From an uncultured Rhodobacterales bacterium (lineage in GTDB: Bacteria; Pseudomonadota; Alphaproteobacteria; Rhodobacterales; Rhodobacteraceae), in the NCBI GenBank assembly GCA_903845215.1, contig CAIMWI010000055.1, positions 1 to 64,000 on the forward strand: a DNA stretch of 64,000 bases. Reading direction: 5' to 3'. The notes under the pieces were generated by a model. It searched no databases. It worked only from the letters and a program-made list of their open reading frames with translations, and was not told the DNA's origin. Positions 38,214 to 47,239 of this stretch are shown here, one piece after another. The translations under genes were made by a program, and so were the position numbers. The first letter of the stretch is position 1. Every line of letters begins with the position of its first letter.

Positions 38214-39356
38214 ATGTTGTCGCGTCGTCAATTTCTGGCCACTTCGGCCGCTGCTGCCACCCTTGTGTCCACCCGCGTTTCGGCGGCAGACATCAAGACC
38301 CTGCAAGTCTACATCGACGGGGATACCAACATCTCTGATTGGTGGAACAATATCCTGAAGCCCGCGTTCGAGGCTGCACATCCGGGCCACACGTTCAATG
38401 TGACCATCACCCGCGGCGTGGCTGATGGCAACCGCACCATCGCAGAGCGCGCCTTGGCCGCGATGCAAGCCAAGGCTGACCCGCAGGTTGACTATTTTGA
38501 AGAGATTGAACCGGCCGCCGTCGCCGGATCTGTGGAAGCTGGGCTTTGGCTGGAAACGTCGGAAGCCAACGTGCCGAACCTGAAAATGATTAACCCCGCC
38601 GCTCTTCAGACCCCGATCCGCATGCCCTATCGTGGCAGCCAGGTGCTGATCGCCTATGACAGCGCCAAGGTTTCCAACCCGCCCAAGACCTTTGCTGATC
38701 TGGTGGCATGGGCCAAGGCCAATCCGGGCCGCTTCACCTATGGCCGTCCCGACAAGGGTGGTTCGGGGTCGAACTTCGTGATCCGCGCGATCCACGAAGG
38801 CAACGGCCAAGATCCCGCCGCTTTCACCAAGGACAACTTCGACGCCGCAAAAGCCGAAGAGATGCTGCAAAAGGGCTGGGCCATTTTGAAGGACTTGCAC
38901 CCCTTCACCTTCGGCGAAGGCACCTACCCTGCCGGCAACACCCCCGCACTGCAACTTCTGGCACAGGGCGCGGTTGATATGATCCCGGCTTGGTCGGATC
39001 AGGCGCTGCAGGCCATCAAGAACGGCGTACTGCCCGAAACTGTCAAGGTTGTGCAGTTGCAGGATCTGGCTTTGTGCGGTGGTTTTGCCTACTCGGCCAT
39101 CCCGACCAACGCCACCGATCTGGAAGGCGCTTTGGCTTTGGCGAACTTTATGCTCTCGCCCGAAACCCAAACGTCATGTGTGCGCGATATCGGCGGCTTC
39201 CCCGGGATTTCGTGGGACAATCTGCCGGCTGACCTGAAGGCCGAATACATCGACGTGATCCCGGTTTCGATCCCGACTTACCCGTCGGGCGACTGGCAGA
39301 CCGCCAAGAACGACGGCTGGTATAAGAACGTGGCCACAAACATCGTTCGCGATTGA
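38214..39356 (+). CDS. Tat-exported ABC substrate-binding protein (organophosphate-type operon)
   Basis: 380 residues from the ATG at 38214 (AAGGA upstream). The N-terminus MLSRRQFLATSAAAATLVST is a twin-arginine type signal, cleaved after RVSAA. The mature part is a family 1/putrescine-iron-type periplasmic binding protein (PAFEAAHPGHTFNVTITRG near its start). A longer open frame upstream has no support. The operon encodes phosphoesterases and lies behind a Pho-like box, so the ligand is probably a phosphorus-containing organic compound; an amine or iron ligand cannot be excluded. Confidence 0.88.
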   Translation: MLSRRQFLATSAAAATLVSTRVSAADIKTLQVYIDGDTNISDWWNNILKPAFEAAHPGHTFNVTITRGVADGNRTIAERALAAMQAKADPQVDYFEEIEPAAVAGSVEAGLWLETSEANVPNLKMINPAALQTPIRMPYRGSQVLIAYDSAKVSNPPKTFADLVAWAKANPGRFTYGRPDKGGSGSNFVIRAIHEGNGQDPAAFTKDNFDAAKAEEMLQKGWAILKDLHPFTFGEGTYPAGNTPALQLLAQGAVDMIPAWSDQALQAIKNGVLPETVKVVQLQDLALCGGFAYSAIPTNATDLEGALALANFMLSPETQTSCVRDIGGFPGISWDNLPADLKAEYIDVIPVSIPTYPSGDWQTAKNDGWYKNVATNIVRD

Positions 39357-40246
39357 TGCCTGATGTCGCAAAACCGTCCGGGGGCGTTGCCCCCGGATAC
39401 ACCTTGAGCACCGGCCTTGGCTCGCAAGCCTTGGCCGGTCTTGCACTTGTGGCCCTGCCGGTAGGGCTATTGGTCACGCTGACGCTGTTGCCGACCGTGC
39501 GGATGGTTGCGGCGACCTTTCTGGTCGAAGGTCACTTAAGTGCCGAACGCTATTTCGCCTTTTTCAACGATGCCTACACCATGGCAAACCTGCGCTATAC
39601 GCTGGAAATGGGGTTGGTATCGGCCATTGCCGCTTTGTCCGTCTCGTTCGGCATAGCGCTGTACCTGCGCTTTTCGGCCGGACGCATCGCCACGATGATC
39701 CATGGCCTGTCACTCTTTCCACTGTTTGTGCCTTCGATCATCATCTCTTACGCATTGGTGCGGTTTTTGGGGCCAAACGGGCTGTTTCAACTGCTGCTGG
39801 AACAGGTGGGCTTCACCCAGTATCGCACGCCCTATTTAACCCCCGTTGGCCCCTTTTTGGCCTTCCTGTGGGAAAACATTCCCCTACCGGTTCTGGTTCT
39901 TAGCGCCGGCCTGTCGCAAGTCTCTGACCACGCTGTCGAGGCCGCGCGCGACCTTGGTGCAAAAGCCCCGCGCATCCTGTGGGAGATTTTGTTGCCCCAA
40001 ATGCGCCGCTCGCTGCTGATCGCCTTTGCGCTGATCTTTATGGGCATCATAGGTGCCTTTACCGTGCCCTATATGCTGGGCCCGCCCGCGCCCGAGATGA
40101 TGAGCGTGTTCATGCAGCGCACCTTGGGCAATCTGCATGATCCAGCATCGGCTCAAGTGCAGGCGGTGGTGCTGATGGTGATCTCGTCCATCGTTGGCGG
40201 GTTTTATATTGCAACGATGGCCAAATCTTCGGCAGGTGCACGATGA
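39356..40246 (+). CDS. ABC transporter permease 1 (organophosphate-type operon)
   Basis: 296 residues from the ATG at 39356, whose A is the last base of the binding-protein stop. Six hydrophobic segments (for example ALAGLALVALPVGLLVTLTL) and an EAA loop (EAARDLGAKAPRILWEILLP). Resembles the permeases of putrescine, iron and 2-aminoethylphosphonate importers. It overlaps the next gene by 4 nt. Confidence 0.93.
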   Translation: MPDVAKPSGGVAPGYTLSTGLGSQALAGLALVALPVGLLVTLTLLPTVRMVAATFLVEGHLSAERYFAFFNDAYTMANLRYTLEMGLVSAIAALSVSFGIALYLRFSAGRIATMIHGLSLFPLFVPSIIISYALVRFLGPNGLFQLLLEQVGFTQYRTPYLTPVGPFLAFLWENIPLPVLVLSAGLSQVSDHAVEAARDLGAKAPRILWEILLPQMRRSLLIAFALIFMGIIGAFTVPYMLGPPAPEMMSVFMQRTLGNLHDPASAQVQAVVLMVISSIVGGFYIATMAKSSAGAR

Positions 40247-41043
40247 AACGGACCTATTTTGGCGGGCTAATTCTGCTTGTCAGCATGGGCCTTGCGATGT
40301 TGGGGCCGATTATCACCGTGATTTTATGGGCCTTTGCTGTCAAATGGCGCTACCCGCACCTGTTGCCCACGGAATGGGGGATGAAATACTGGTTTGCCAT
40401 GCTGGGGCGCGAGACGGTGATCACGCCAATCTTAACCTCGCTTGCGCTGACATCCATCGCCACGACCACGGCGGCGCTGATCTGCTGGCCTGCGGCCTAT
40501 GCTTTCGCGCGGCTAAAGTTTCCCGGCCGCCAACTGCTGCTGTTTTCCTTTATCGCTGCCCAAGCGGTGCCGAAGTTCGCCTTGTTTGTGTCAATCGCGG
40601 TGATTTTTCTGAAACTGGGGTTGGTGGGCAATTTCTGGGGCGTGGTGGTGGTGCAGATGCTGTCGGCGGTGCTGTTCATGATCTGGATCCCCACCGCCGC
40701 CTTTCGTGGCATCCCGCCTGCATTGGAAGAGGCAGCCTTTGATCTTGGCGCATCCCGCCTGCGGGTGTTTTTGTTCATCACGCTGCCGCAAGCCATGCCC
40801 GCGCTGGCGGCTAGCTATGTGTTGGCCTTTGTCTCGATCCTGTTCGAGGTGGACAGTGCCCTTCTGATCGGCGCGCCCACTGTCACCACCATGCCCTTGC
40901 TGCTGATGAGCCTGTCTGCCCAAGTCATCGTGCAAGAGGCCGCCGTGCTGTGCGTGCTGATCTGGGTACCTTGTTTTGTTTTGCTGCTGCTAAGCCGCCG
41001 ATTTATGACCGCAAGGGGCATCGCCCAAGGGTTTGGAGCCTGA
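40243..41043 (+). CDS. ABC transporter permease 2 (organophosphate-type operon)
   Basis: 266 residues, ATGA overlap with permease 1. About six membrane segments; EAA loop EEAAFDLGASRLRVFLFITL. It pairs with permease 1 to form the channel. The ATPase start lies one base beyond its stop. Confidence 0.93.
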   Translation: MKRTYFGGLILLVSMGLAMLGPIITVILWAFAVKWRYPHLLPTEWGMKYWFAMLGRETVITPILTSLALTSIATTTAALICWPAAYAFARLKFPGRQLLLFSFIAAQAVPKFALFVSIAVIFLKLGLVGNFWGVVVVQMLSAVLFMIWIPTAAFRGIPPALEEAAFDLGASRLRVFLFITLPQAMPALAASYVLAFVSILFEVDSALLIGAPTVTTMPLLLMSLSAQVIVQEAAVLCVLIWVPCFVLLLLSRRFMTARGIAQGFGA

Positions 41044-41044
41044 C

Positions 41045-42106
41045 ATGCTGCAGATTGACGCCATCACCAAGACCTACCAAGGCACACCCGCCGTGCGGGA
41101 TGCCTCTTTCACGGTGGCGCGGGGCGAGCTGGTTTGCCTTTTGGGGCCTTCAGGTTGCGGCAAATCGACCTTGCTGCGGATCATCTCGGGCCTGACCGAC
41201 TGTGACAGCGGGTCGGTCCGGATCGAAGGCGTGGATATGACCGCCACCCAAGCCAACCGGCGCCCGACAGCCATGGTCTTTCAAAGCCACGCTTTGTGGT
41301 CGCATATGAGTGTGGCGCAGAACGTGGGCTTTGGCCTGCGGGTGCGCGGCTTGCCCAAGGCCGAGATCGCCGCCAAGACGGCGGCGGTGCTGGATCTGGT
41401 GGGGCTGCAGGCCTTTGCCAAACGCCTTCCGGCGGAATTGTCGGGCGGGCAGGCCCAGCGTGTGGCCTTGGCGCGGTGTTTGGTGGTGGAGCCGAAGGTT
41501 TTGCTGATGGACGAGCCTTTCTCGGCGCTTGACGCCCATCTGCGCAAGGGATTGCGCGAAGAACTTAAGGCGTTGCAGGGCCGCTTGGACCTGACCACGA
41601 TCTTTGTGACCCACGACCAAGAAGAGGCGATGGAACTCGCCGACCGCATCGTTGTGATGCAAGGCGGACGGGTTGAACAGGTAGGGCCGCCTGGCGTGCT
41701 GTATCAAAACCCCTCGACCCTGGGCGTGGCACAGTTCATTGGCGCGATGAACACTTGCACCACCACCCTGCGGCAAGGGGCTGCGGATTGGTATGGCTTG
41801 GATCTGCGTCTGCCGCTGCCTGACGGCGAGGTGGCGCTTTTGTGTCGCCCCGAGGATGTTTACCCCGACGCCAAGGGCGCTGCCGCCCGAGTGACGCGGG
41901 TGATCGACCTTGGGCCTGTGACCAAGGTCACCCTGATGACCGAAGCGGGCGATTTGCTGACATGGACCTGCCCACGCGACCAAGCCCCTGATCTTGGCCG
42001 CGTTCTAACCCTGCTGCCCCGCCGATTGCACGCCTTCCGCAACGGTGCGCTGATCGGCCTTGCCCAATCCCCCCTTCCCGCCCAAACCGCCGGAGCCCCC
42101 GCATGA
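41045..42106 (+). CDS. ABC transporter ATPase (organophosphate-type operon)
   Basis: 353 residues from the ATG at 41045. Walker A GPSGCGKSTLLR, Q-loop MVFQSHALWSHM, signature LSGGQAQRVALARCL, Walker B VLLMDEPFSALD, switch FVTHDQEEAM, then a C-terminal TOBE-like domain (LLCRPEDVYPD). PotA/FbpC/PhnT-like. Its stop overlaps the start of the PHP hydrolase gene (ATGA at 42103). Confidence 0.95.
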   Translation: MLQIDAITKTYQGTPAVRDASFTVARGELVCLLGPSGCGKSTLLRIISGLTDCDSGSVRIEGVDMTATQANRRPTAMVFQSHALWSHMSVAQNVGFGLRVRGLPKAEIAAKTAAVLDLVGLQAFAKRLPAELSGGQAQRVALARCLVVEPKVLLMDEPFSALDAHLRKGLREELKALQGRLDLTTIFVTHDQEEAMELADRIVVMQGGRVEQVGPPGVLYQNPSTLGVAQFIGAMNTCTTTLRQGAADWYGLDLRLPLPDGEVALLCRPEDVYPDAKGAAARVTRVIDLGPVTKVTLMTEAGDLLTWTCPRDQAPDLGRVLTLLPRRLHAFRNGALIGLAQSPLPAQTAGAPA

Positions 42107-43425
42107 CCCTGATCGGACAGCTTGATGCAAGCCATCACAAAGCCCATGTGCCCCTGACGTTTGAAGTGCCGTCAGGCACTACCCAACTGGTCGTGCGGTT
42201 CAAAGCCTTGCCACAACGCGAAGCGGGGGCGTTTTTTGACAATATGATCTCGCTTAGCCTGTTTGGCCCCGCGGGCCCGCGCGGGGCGCGGCATAACAAT
42301 CCGGTCTGGGACTTTGCCATTTCGGAAACGATTGCCACCCCCGGCTATCTGCCCGGCAAGATCGAACCAGGCACTTGGACGCTGTATATGGACTGTTTCC
42401 GCGTGATGGGCCGGATCGACTACGAGGTCGACATCGACTGCCAAACCGCCCCAGGGGCCGCCCAACCCGCCTTTGTCGCAGCAAAGACCCAAGCGCGGGG
42501 CCGTGGGTGGTATCGCGGCGATCTGCATGCGCATACGCTGCATTCCGACGGCAGTTGGTCGATTGGTGATTTGGTCGCTTGGGCGCGGGCCCGCCGGTTG
42601 GATTTCATGACCCTGTCAGATCACAACACCACCTCTGGCCATGCCGAGGTGCATTCCATGGCGGGCGATGATTTGCTGACGCTGGGGGGCATGGAACTGA
42701 CCACCCATTGGGGCCATGCGGTGGCCTTAGGGGTGTCGCATCTGCCACAATGGCGCGTGGGGCCAGTGACGGGGCAAACCATGCCGATGCTGGCGGCGGA
42801 TATCATGGGCAAGGGCGGGCTTTTTGTCATCGCCCACCCGATGTCGCCCGGCGATCCGGCCTGCACAGGTTGTCGGTGGGAATACGACGATATGCGCCCG
42901 GGCAATGCGGGACTGGTCGAGATCTGGAACGGTGGGGCTTGGTCGGATTACAACGAAGAAGGGTTGGCGCTGTATCGCCAGTGGCTTGCCCAAGGCCACC
43001 GCCTGCGGGCCACGGCGGGAAGCGACATCCACGGACCAGAGGGCGGCATGGGGCAGGTGGGGTTTAACAACGTCGAAGCCGAAAGCCTGACCGCCTTGGC
43101 GATTTTGCAGTCGGTGCAGGCGGGGCGAAACTACCTATCTTCAGGCCCTCGGCTGATCTTGCAGGCACAATCACCCGAAGGCACCCTTGCCTCGATGGGC
43201 GAGACGACAGCCCAAGGGGCGGTCTTTCATGCCGACTGGCAGTCGCAAGATGCGGCCCTGACACTCAGCTTTGTTGATGCCAAGGGCGTGCAACGCCACC
43301 ACCCGATCGCCGCAAACTCTGCCGGACGGGCAGAGTTCGTCGGTGCCGACGGCTTTGTCATGGCCGAATTGCGCGATGCGACGGGGCGGTTGCACGCCGT
43401 GACCAACCCGATCTTTATCGGCTAA
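42103..43425 (+). CDS. CehA/McbA-type PHP-domain metallohydrolase
   Basis: 440 residues. An N-terminal beta-sandwich-like region (1-125) precedes a PHP domain with metal ligands in RGDLHAHTLHSDGSW (about 139-153), FMTLSDHNTTSGH, GMELTTHWGHAVALG, VIAHPMSPGDP and TAGSDIHGPEG. PHP enzymes hydrolyse phosphoesters, including phosphodiesters, using several metals. CehA/McbA relatives were named from carbaryl hydrolases, but the transporter and the two convergent phosphoesterase genes make a phosphodiesterase more likely here. No signal peptide is seen, so it probably acts on imported substrate. Confidence 0.85.
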   Translation: MTLIGQLDASHHKAHVPLTFEVPSGTTQLVVRFKALPQREAGAFFDNMISLSLFGPAGPRGARHNNPVWDFAISETIATPGYLPGKIEPGTWTLYMDCFRVMGRIDYEVDIDCQTAPGAAQPAFVAAKTQARGRGWYRGDLHAHTLHSDGSWSIGDLVAWARARRLDFMTLSDHNTTSGHAEVHSMAGDDLLTLGGMELTTHWGHAVALGVSHLPQWRVGPVTGQTMPMLAADIMGKGGLFVIAHPMSPGDPACTGCRWEYDDMRPGNAGLVEIWNGGAWSDYNEEGLALYRQWLAQGHRLRATAGSDIHGPEGGMGQVGFNNVEAESLTALAILQSVQAGRNYLSSGPRLILQAQSPEGTLASMGETTAQGAVFHADWQSQDAALTLSFVDAKGVQRHHPIAANSAGRAEFVGADGFVMAELRDATGRLHAVTNPIFIG

Positions 43426-43438
43426 ATCGCCCTGGCGG

Positions 43439-44512
43439 TCAGGCCAAGGCGATGGTCACCACCAAACCCTCATGGTCGCTGGCAGGGGTGCCATCGGGCT
43501 GCACGGCAGGCAGCAGGGCGACGTTGCTGACCTTAAGGTTGCGGGTAAACACCCAATCAATCTTAGCCGGAGGGCGGACTGAGCCCGCCGGATAGCGGGT
43601 GGTCGGCTGATCGGGCAAGTTGCAGCTTTGCCATTCATACCCCAATGCGGCCGCAGCGGCGAAAAGCGGCTCGTAGGGTTGGGGGCGCAAGAGACGCAGG
43701 GGTTCGGCTGCCAGACGCGCGGCCCAACCAGCAGGGTCGCCATGCCGTTCACCATGCGATCCGGTGGAAGTGTTGAAATCCCCGCCCAGTATCACGCGGC
43801 CTTTGGGGGCCAAGGTTTCGATCATTGCCAAAAGGTTTAGCATATCCTCGCCGCGCGAAGCGGGGGTTTCGTGGCTTTCCAGATGGACATTGGCCATCAA
43901 AACCCGCTCGCCATCAATCTTAACCCACGCCAACAGCGCAATCGTGCTGCCGATGCGGGGTTCGTGGCGGTCAAGCCCATACCAATTGCCACGCCGTTCA
44001 ATTCGGATCAGCGCAGGGGCGTGCAGCGCCACATCCGACAGGATGGCCGCGCCGTGAAATCCTTCTGCATTCACTTCGCCCGCGTGGCGGCGTTGTTCGT
44101 GCACATCGCCAAGGCCAAGCTCGACGAATTCCACCGCAAACAGATAGCCCAGCCCCAAGCGGTCTGAAAGCATCGCGATCCGATCGCTGTTGCCGGTGCG
44201 GGCCATGCCGCGATCCACTTCTGACAGCAAGATCACATCGGCAGCGTGATCTTGCAGATGGTTGGCAATGGCGTCCAAGTGGCGCAGGCGTTCCACGTTC
44301 CAAAATATCAACTTGGCAGCCCCACTCAGCCCCTCGCGCTTTGGTGCGGGACCTGCTTTTTCAATCTCGCGCAGCGCTGGAAGTTGGTCAAAGGCGGCAT
44401 CGTGGCGCGAAAAGGTAAACGGGCCTTCGCGCAAATGCGCGCGCAGCGGCGCTGGCACAGGCTTAAGCCGTTCGACCAAGCGTGTTTGCGGCGTATCGGA
44501 CCATGTCTTCAT
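43439..44512 (-). CDS. Endonuclease/exonuclease/phosphatase family protein
   Basis: 357 residues from the ATG at 44512, which overlaps the upstream GDPD stop (ATGA). All fold motifs are visible: LIFWNVERLRHLDAI (about 80-95), ILLSEVDRG, GRVILGGDFNTSTGSHG and the terminal ASDHEGLVV. These metal enzymes cleave phosphodiesters in DNA, phospholipids or inositol phosphates. No signal peptide. The partner GDPD and the convergent organophosphate importer suggest a small-molecule or lipid-head-group phosphodiester rather than DNA. Confidence 0.88.
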   Translation of the reverse strand: MKTWSDTPQTRLVERLKPVPAPLRAHLREGPFTFSRHDAAFDQLPALREIEKAGPAPKREGLSGAAKLIFWNVERLRHLDAIANHLQDHAADVILLSEVDRGMARTGNSDRIAMLSDRLGLGYLFAVEFVELGLGDVHEQRRHAGEVNAEGFHGAAILSDVALHAPALIRIERRGNWYGLDRHEPRIGSTIALLAWVKIDGERVLMANVHLESHETPASRGEDMLNLLAMIETLAPKGRVILGGDFNTSTGSHGERHGDPAGWAARLAAEPLRLLRPQPYEPLFAAAAALGYEWQSCNLPDQPTTRYPAGSVRPPAKIDWVFTRNLKVSNVALLPAVQPDGTPASDHEGLVVTIALA

Positions 44513-45366
44513 AGTGCGCGCCATGCCGCCCAAGCGGCCTCGGTTGCAATGGGTTCGTCGGTGGTGATCTGATCGGGCTTTAGCGCCACAAGCTTGGCGA
44601 AATCTTCTCCCTCGGCGGGTGTAAAGCCAACCGAGGGGTTTTGCATACGATGGGTCCAAGCATCAATCTTAACCCCCTCTGCATGGGCCAGTGCAACCAT
44701 GTCCAGTCCCAAATCGGCCGCAGAAAGAACCATTTCCCATTGCAAGTAAACCATATCTGGCTTGATCTGATCCCGCAGCACCGCGATCAAGGCACGTTCC
44801 ACGCCGCCCAAGCCATGGACGGGCCAGATCTCTAACAGATCGTCGGTTGGATCATAGCCGCGCTGGATAAGCGGCGATTGTTCGGCCAAGGCACGGATCA
44901 ATGGGATCGAGCCGCCACTCAGAATGATATTGGCGCGTAGGTTCGAAAACTGGGCGGCAAAATGGGCCAGACCCGTGGGACCAACCTCTTCAAATGTGTT
45001 TTTCATATCAAACTGCAACAGGGCGTCAGCATGTGCTAGGGTCAACAAGCCCGCCAAATCCTCAGACAAGATCAAACCCGCATCTTGAGAGCGATACCGC
45101 AGGGCCGAAAGTTGGGCGCCGGTGTGCAAGGCAACAGCGCCTGTGCCTGTGGTTTCACGATCTAACGTGGGATCGTGCAGCACAACAAAGCCGCCGTCAC
45201 CGCGCACTTGCAGATCCAACTCCATCGACGCGCCGATCTTGAAGCCTTCAGCCATGACGACAGCCGCAAATTCCGGATCCGCCAAAGATCGCCGCAACCT
45301 GTGCCATTTCAGACGTGTCACATGACCCGCCTCAACAATCTGCAACCCTGCCACATCTTTCGCCAT
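44509..45366 (-). CDS. Glycerophosphodiester phosphodiesterase family protein
   Basis: 285 residues from the ATG at 45366, chosen because a perfect AGGAGG precedes it by 6 nt. GDPD motifs: KWHRLRRSLADPEF (the usual AHRG is altered but keeps His-Arg), MELDLQV, VVLHDPTLDRETTGTG, LLQFDMKN and the C-terminal IDAWT with DQITTDEP. The enzyme releases glycerol-3-phosphate from glycerophosphodiesters. It is translationally coupled to the EEP-family gene. Upstream, GTGACAG (45407) and GTGACGA (45440) could be minus-strand Pho half-sites in 11-bp phase (33 nt apart), but the set is incomplete. Confidence 0.88.
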   Translation of the reverse strand: MAKDVAGLQIVEAGHVTRLKWHRLRRSLADPEFAAVVMAEGFKIGASMELDLQVRGDGGFVVLHDPTLDRETTGTGAVALHTGAQLSALRYRSQDAGLILSEDLAGLLTLAHADALLQFDMKNTFEEVGPTGLAHFAAQFSNLRANIILSGGSIPLIRALAEQSPLIQRGYDPTDDLLEIWPVHGLGGVERALIAVLRDQIKPDMVYLQWEMVLSAADLGLDMVALAHAEGVKIDAWTHRMQNPSVGFTPAEGEDFAKLVALKPDQITTDEPIATEAAWAAWRAL

Positions 45367-45650
45367 GATAGCCTCCTGCGCCACATGGCAAGTAAACCGC
45401 AAAGGCGTGACAGTTTTTTCGGGCAAAGCAAAAGGTTTCGTGACGACCTAAATGGCCAATCGCCAATCATGGAAGAAGCGACAGCAACGGTCGTTCAAGC
45501 TTAGGTTTGAAAAAGGCGCTAACAGTGAAAGCGCGCGCAATCAATTATAGGACAAAGGCGCATTTGCGGTGAGATGCAATGTTATCAATTGCCCAGAATG
45601 GGTGAGAAAACGCATGAATGACTTAACAAGCCAACCGAGCGCCCAACAAG

Positions 45651-46067
45651 TTACATCGCGTTAAACAATATCTCGACTCGGCGATCTACGGCACTATCCG
45701 AGTTTCCGCCTACACCGGTAATCTTTTCTTTATCGCCAACGCCCAGCAACTGCAAACGCGCCGCCAGCGCCCCGCGCTTCACCAATTCCTCGGCAACGCG
45801 ACTTGCGCGTTCTTGATCAAGGCTTTCGCTGGCTTCTTCGGTTGAAATATGCCCAACCACCCGTGCCGAGGTGTTGTCATACTGCTTTAAATACGCGGCT
45901 GCCTCGTCAAAGATTGCTTCGGACTCTTTCATAGGCTCGGCACTGCCCTCTTCAAAAAACACAAAGAATGCCGTGGGAACAGGTTTCCCACGGACATCTT
46001 GGGTTTGCGTGCACGCGCTCATCAAAGTGACAACGATAACTGCAAGCCAGATCTTGGGCCGATACAT
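45651..46067 (-). CDS. Small OmpA-domain lipoprotein
   Basis: 138 residues. Lipoprotein signal with lipobox MSAC (MYRPKIWLAVIVVTLMSAC), then an OmpA-like peptidoglycan-binding domain: FFEEGSAEPMKESEAIFDEA, VVGHISTEEAS and QERASRVAEELVKRGA, ending SAVDRRVEILF. Anchored in the outer membrane and touching peptidoglycan. The HTD triad region is diverged. Last gene of the secreted-protein cluster. Confidence 0.85.
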   Translation of the reverse strand: MYRPKIWLAVIVVTLMSACTQTQDVRGKPVPTAFFVFFEEGSAEPMKESEAIFDEAAAYLKQYDNTSARVVGHISTEEASESLDQERASRVAEELVKRGALAARLQLLGVGDKEKITGVGGNSDSAVDRRVEILFNAM

Positions 46068-46130
46068 GATTGTCTTCTTTCTGCGTGCGAAGTTTGGGCT
46101 TCGCTATACTCGACATCAGTTCAAGTTTTG

Positions 46131-46290
46131 CGGCTTAACTGCAACAGGGTTAGAACCACCAGGTCGACCAGTCGCAGTGCGAGCGCCGTTATTGTAGAAT
46201 TCTACCGTTCTTCCGGCTCAACGGCAACGGGGTTAGAACCACCAGGTCCGCCAGTCGCCGTGTGAACGCCGTTGTTATAGAACTCTACCG
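46131..46290. repeat. Imperfect 77-bp direct repeat (period 83 bp) over the 3' end of the OmpA gene
   Basis: Copy A 46131-46207 and copy B 46214-46290 agree at 66 of 77 positions by eye. Copy B encodes the C-terminus of the OmpA lipoprotein (EFYNNGVHTATGGPGGSNP). Copy A lies beyond its stop and would encode EFYNNGARTATGRPGGSNP in a shifted frame. The stop TAG of the gene is formed at the edge of copy A. Confidence 0.85.
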
Positions 46291-47194
46291 TCTCACGTGC
46301 TGTGCCTTTGTTCCTTATGATCACACTCGCACTGGTGTAGGTTCCACCCGCTTGGCTGTCGGCAAATGCCGTATCCGTTGTAACACCGTCTTCGGTGTGA
46401 ATGACACGGGAGGCAGCGGTGCTGACACTTGGACGTGTCAACGAAGTATCATAGGAGGCAGTTGCCAGCGTCACAGTCACCGGCGGTGGTGGCGGCAGCG
46501 GACGAATGACAGATTCATCAACGCATGTTGGGTAGGTCGCCAAATAGGGCGCCTTAATCCAAGCACAATTCACCGGCACCGTTGAATACAAACGCGGTGT
46601 GTCCAGATAACCGGAAACTTCGGTAAGCGTGCGGCGGTTGATCACTTCCGGCCGATTCACATCAATGATCGGCTTGGTCTCGCCAAACGACACCAAAGCG
46701 TCCAGCTGTTGGCTACCAACACCATATTCGACAAGTCGCGCAACAACCGTCTCTGAACGGCGGCGTGCGAGATCAAAGTTATAGCCTTCAGATCCAACAA
46801 GATCCGTATGGCCAAACACCGAAAAGCGAATTTGCGGGTACTGTTTGATCCAATTTGCCTGCGCCTTAACCACGGCAGAGGTTTCGGGCGTCAAGGAATC
46901 CTTGTTGAATTCAAAACTCACATTAGTGGCCACTTCAGAGGCGAACCTTGCGTTCAAAAGCCCGATGGCTTTTGCCTTTTCAGGATCAAGCGCCGGCATC
47001 GGAATGAACCCTTCGCAACCCGCCACCCTGCTGACAACGCTTTCAACCAAACGCTCGCAGGCTACGCCAGCAGGCACTTGCACGCCCGAGATTGCGGCCA
47101 ATTGCTGCGATGCGGGGGTGTTAGCAACTTGATACGAACACCCAGATAGAATGCCTGCAAAAGCAAGTCCCGAGATAATTGGCTTAAGGTTCAT
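46202..47194 (-). CDS. OmpA family lipoprotein
   Basis: 330 residues. Lipoprotein signal MNLKPIISGLAFAGILSGC with lipobox LSGC. OmpA-like domain at about residues 90-190: VSFEFNKDSLTPETSAVV, FSVFGHTDLVGSEGYNFDLA and RRRSETVVARLVEYGV, followed by INRRTLTEV. The C-terminal 130 residues are low in known motifs (Pro-rich PLPPPPPVTV, then Thr/Ser/Ala-rich). It anchors the outer membrane to peptidoglycan and might tether the secreted proteins encoded upstream. Its 3' end is partly duplicated downstream. Confidence 0.88.
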   Translation of the reverse strand: MNLKPIISGLAFAGILSGCSYQVANTPASQQLAAISGVQVPAGVACERLVESVVSRVAGCEGFIPMPALDPEKAKAIGLLNARFASEVATNVSFEFNKDSLTPETSAVVKAQANWIKQYPQIRFSVFGHTDLVGSEGYNFDLARRRSETVVARLVEYGVGSQQLDALVSFGETKPIIDVNRPEVINRRTLTEVSGYLDTPRLYSTVPVNCAWIKAPYLATYPTCVDESVIRPLPPPPPVTVTLATASYDTSLTRPSVSTAASRVIHTEDGVTTDTAFADSQAGGTYTSASVIIRNKGTARETVEFYNNGVHTATGGPGGSNPVAVEPEER

Positions 47195-47239
47195 GCTAGC
47201 TCCGAATTTTTGAGATACTGCAGGACAAACAAGAAGGTG

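Noticed and set aside
38136-39170. Minus-strand open frame of 344 codons
   Set aside because: Antisense to the Tat-exported binding protein; no recognisable motif.
45385-45446. GTGACAG and GTGACGA before the GDPD gene as a second Pho box
   Set aside because: Only two good heptamers, 33 nt apart, with poor ones between; recorded as a note, not called.
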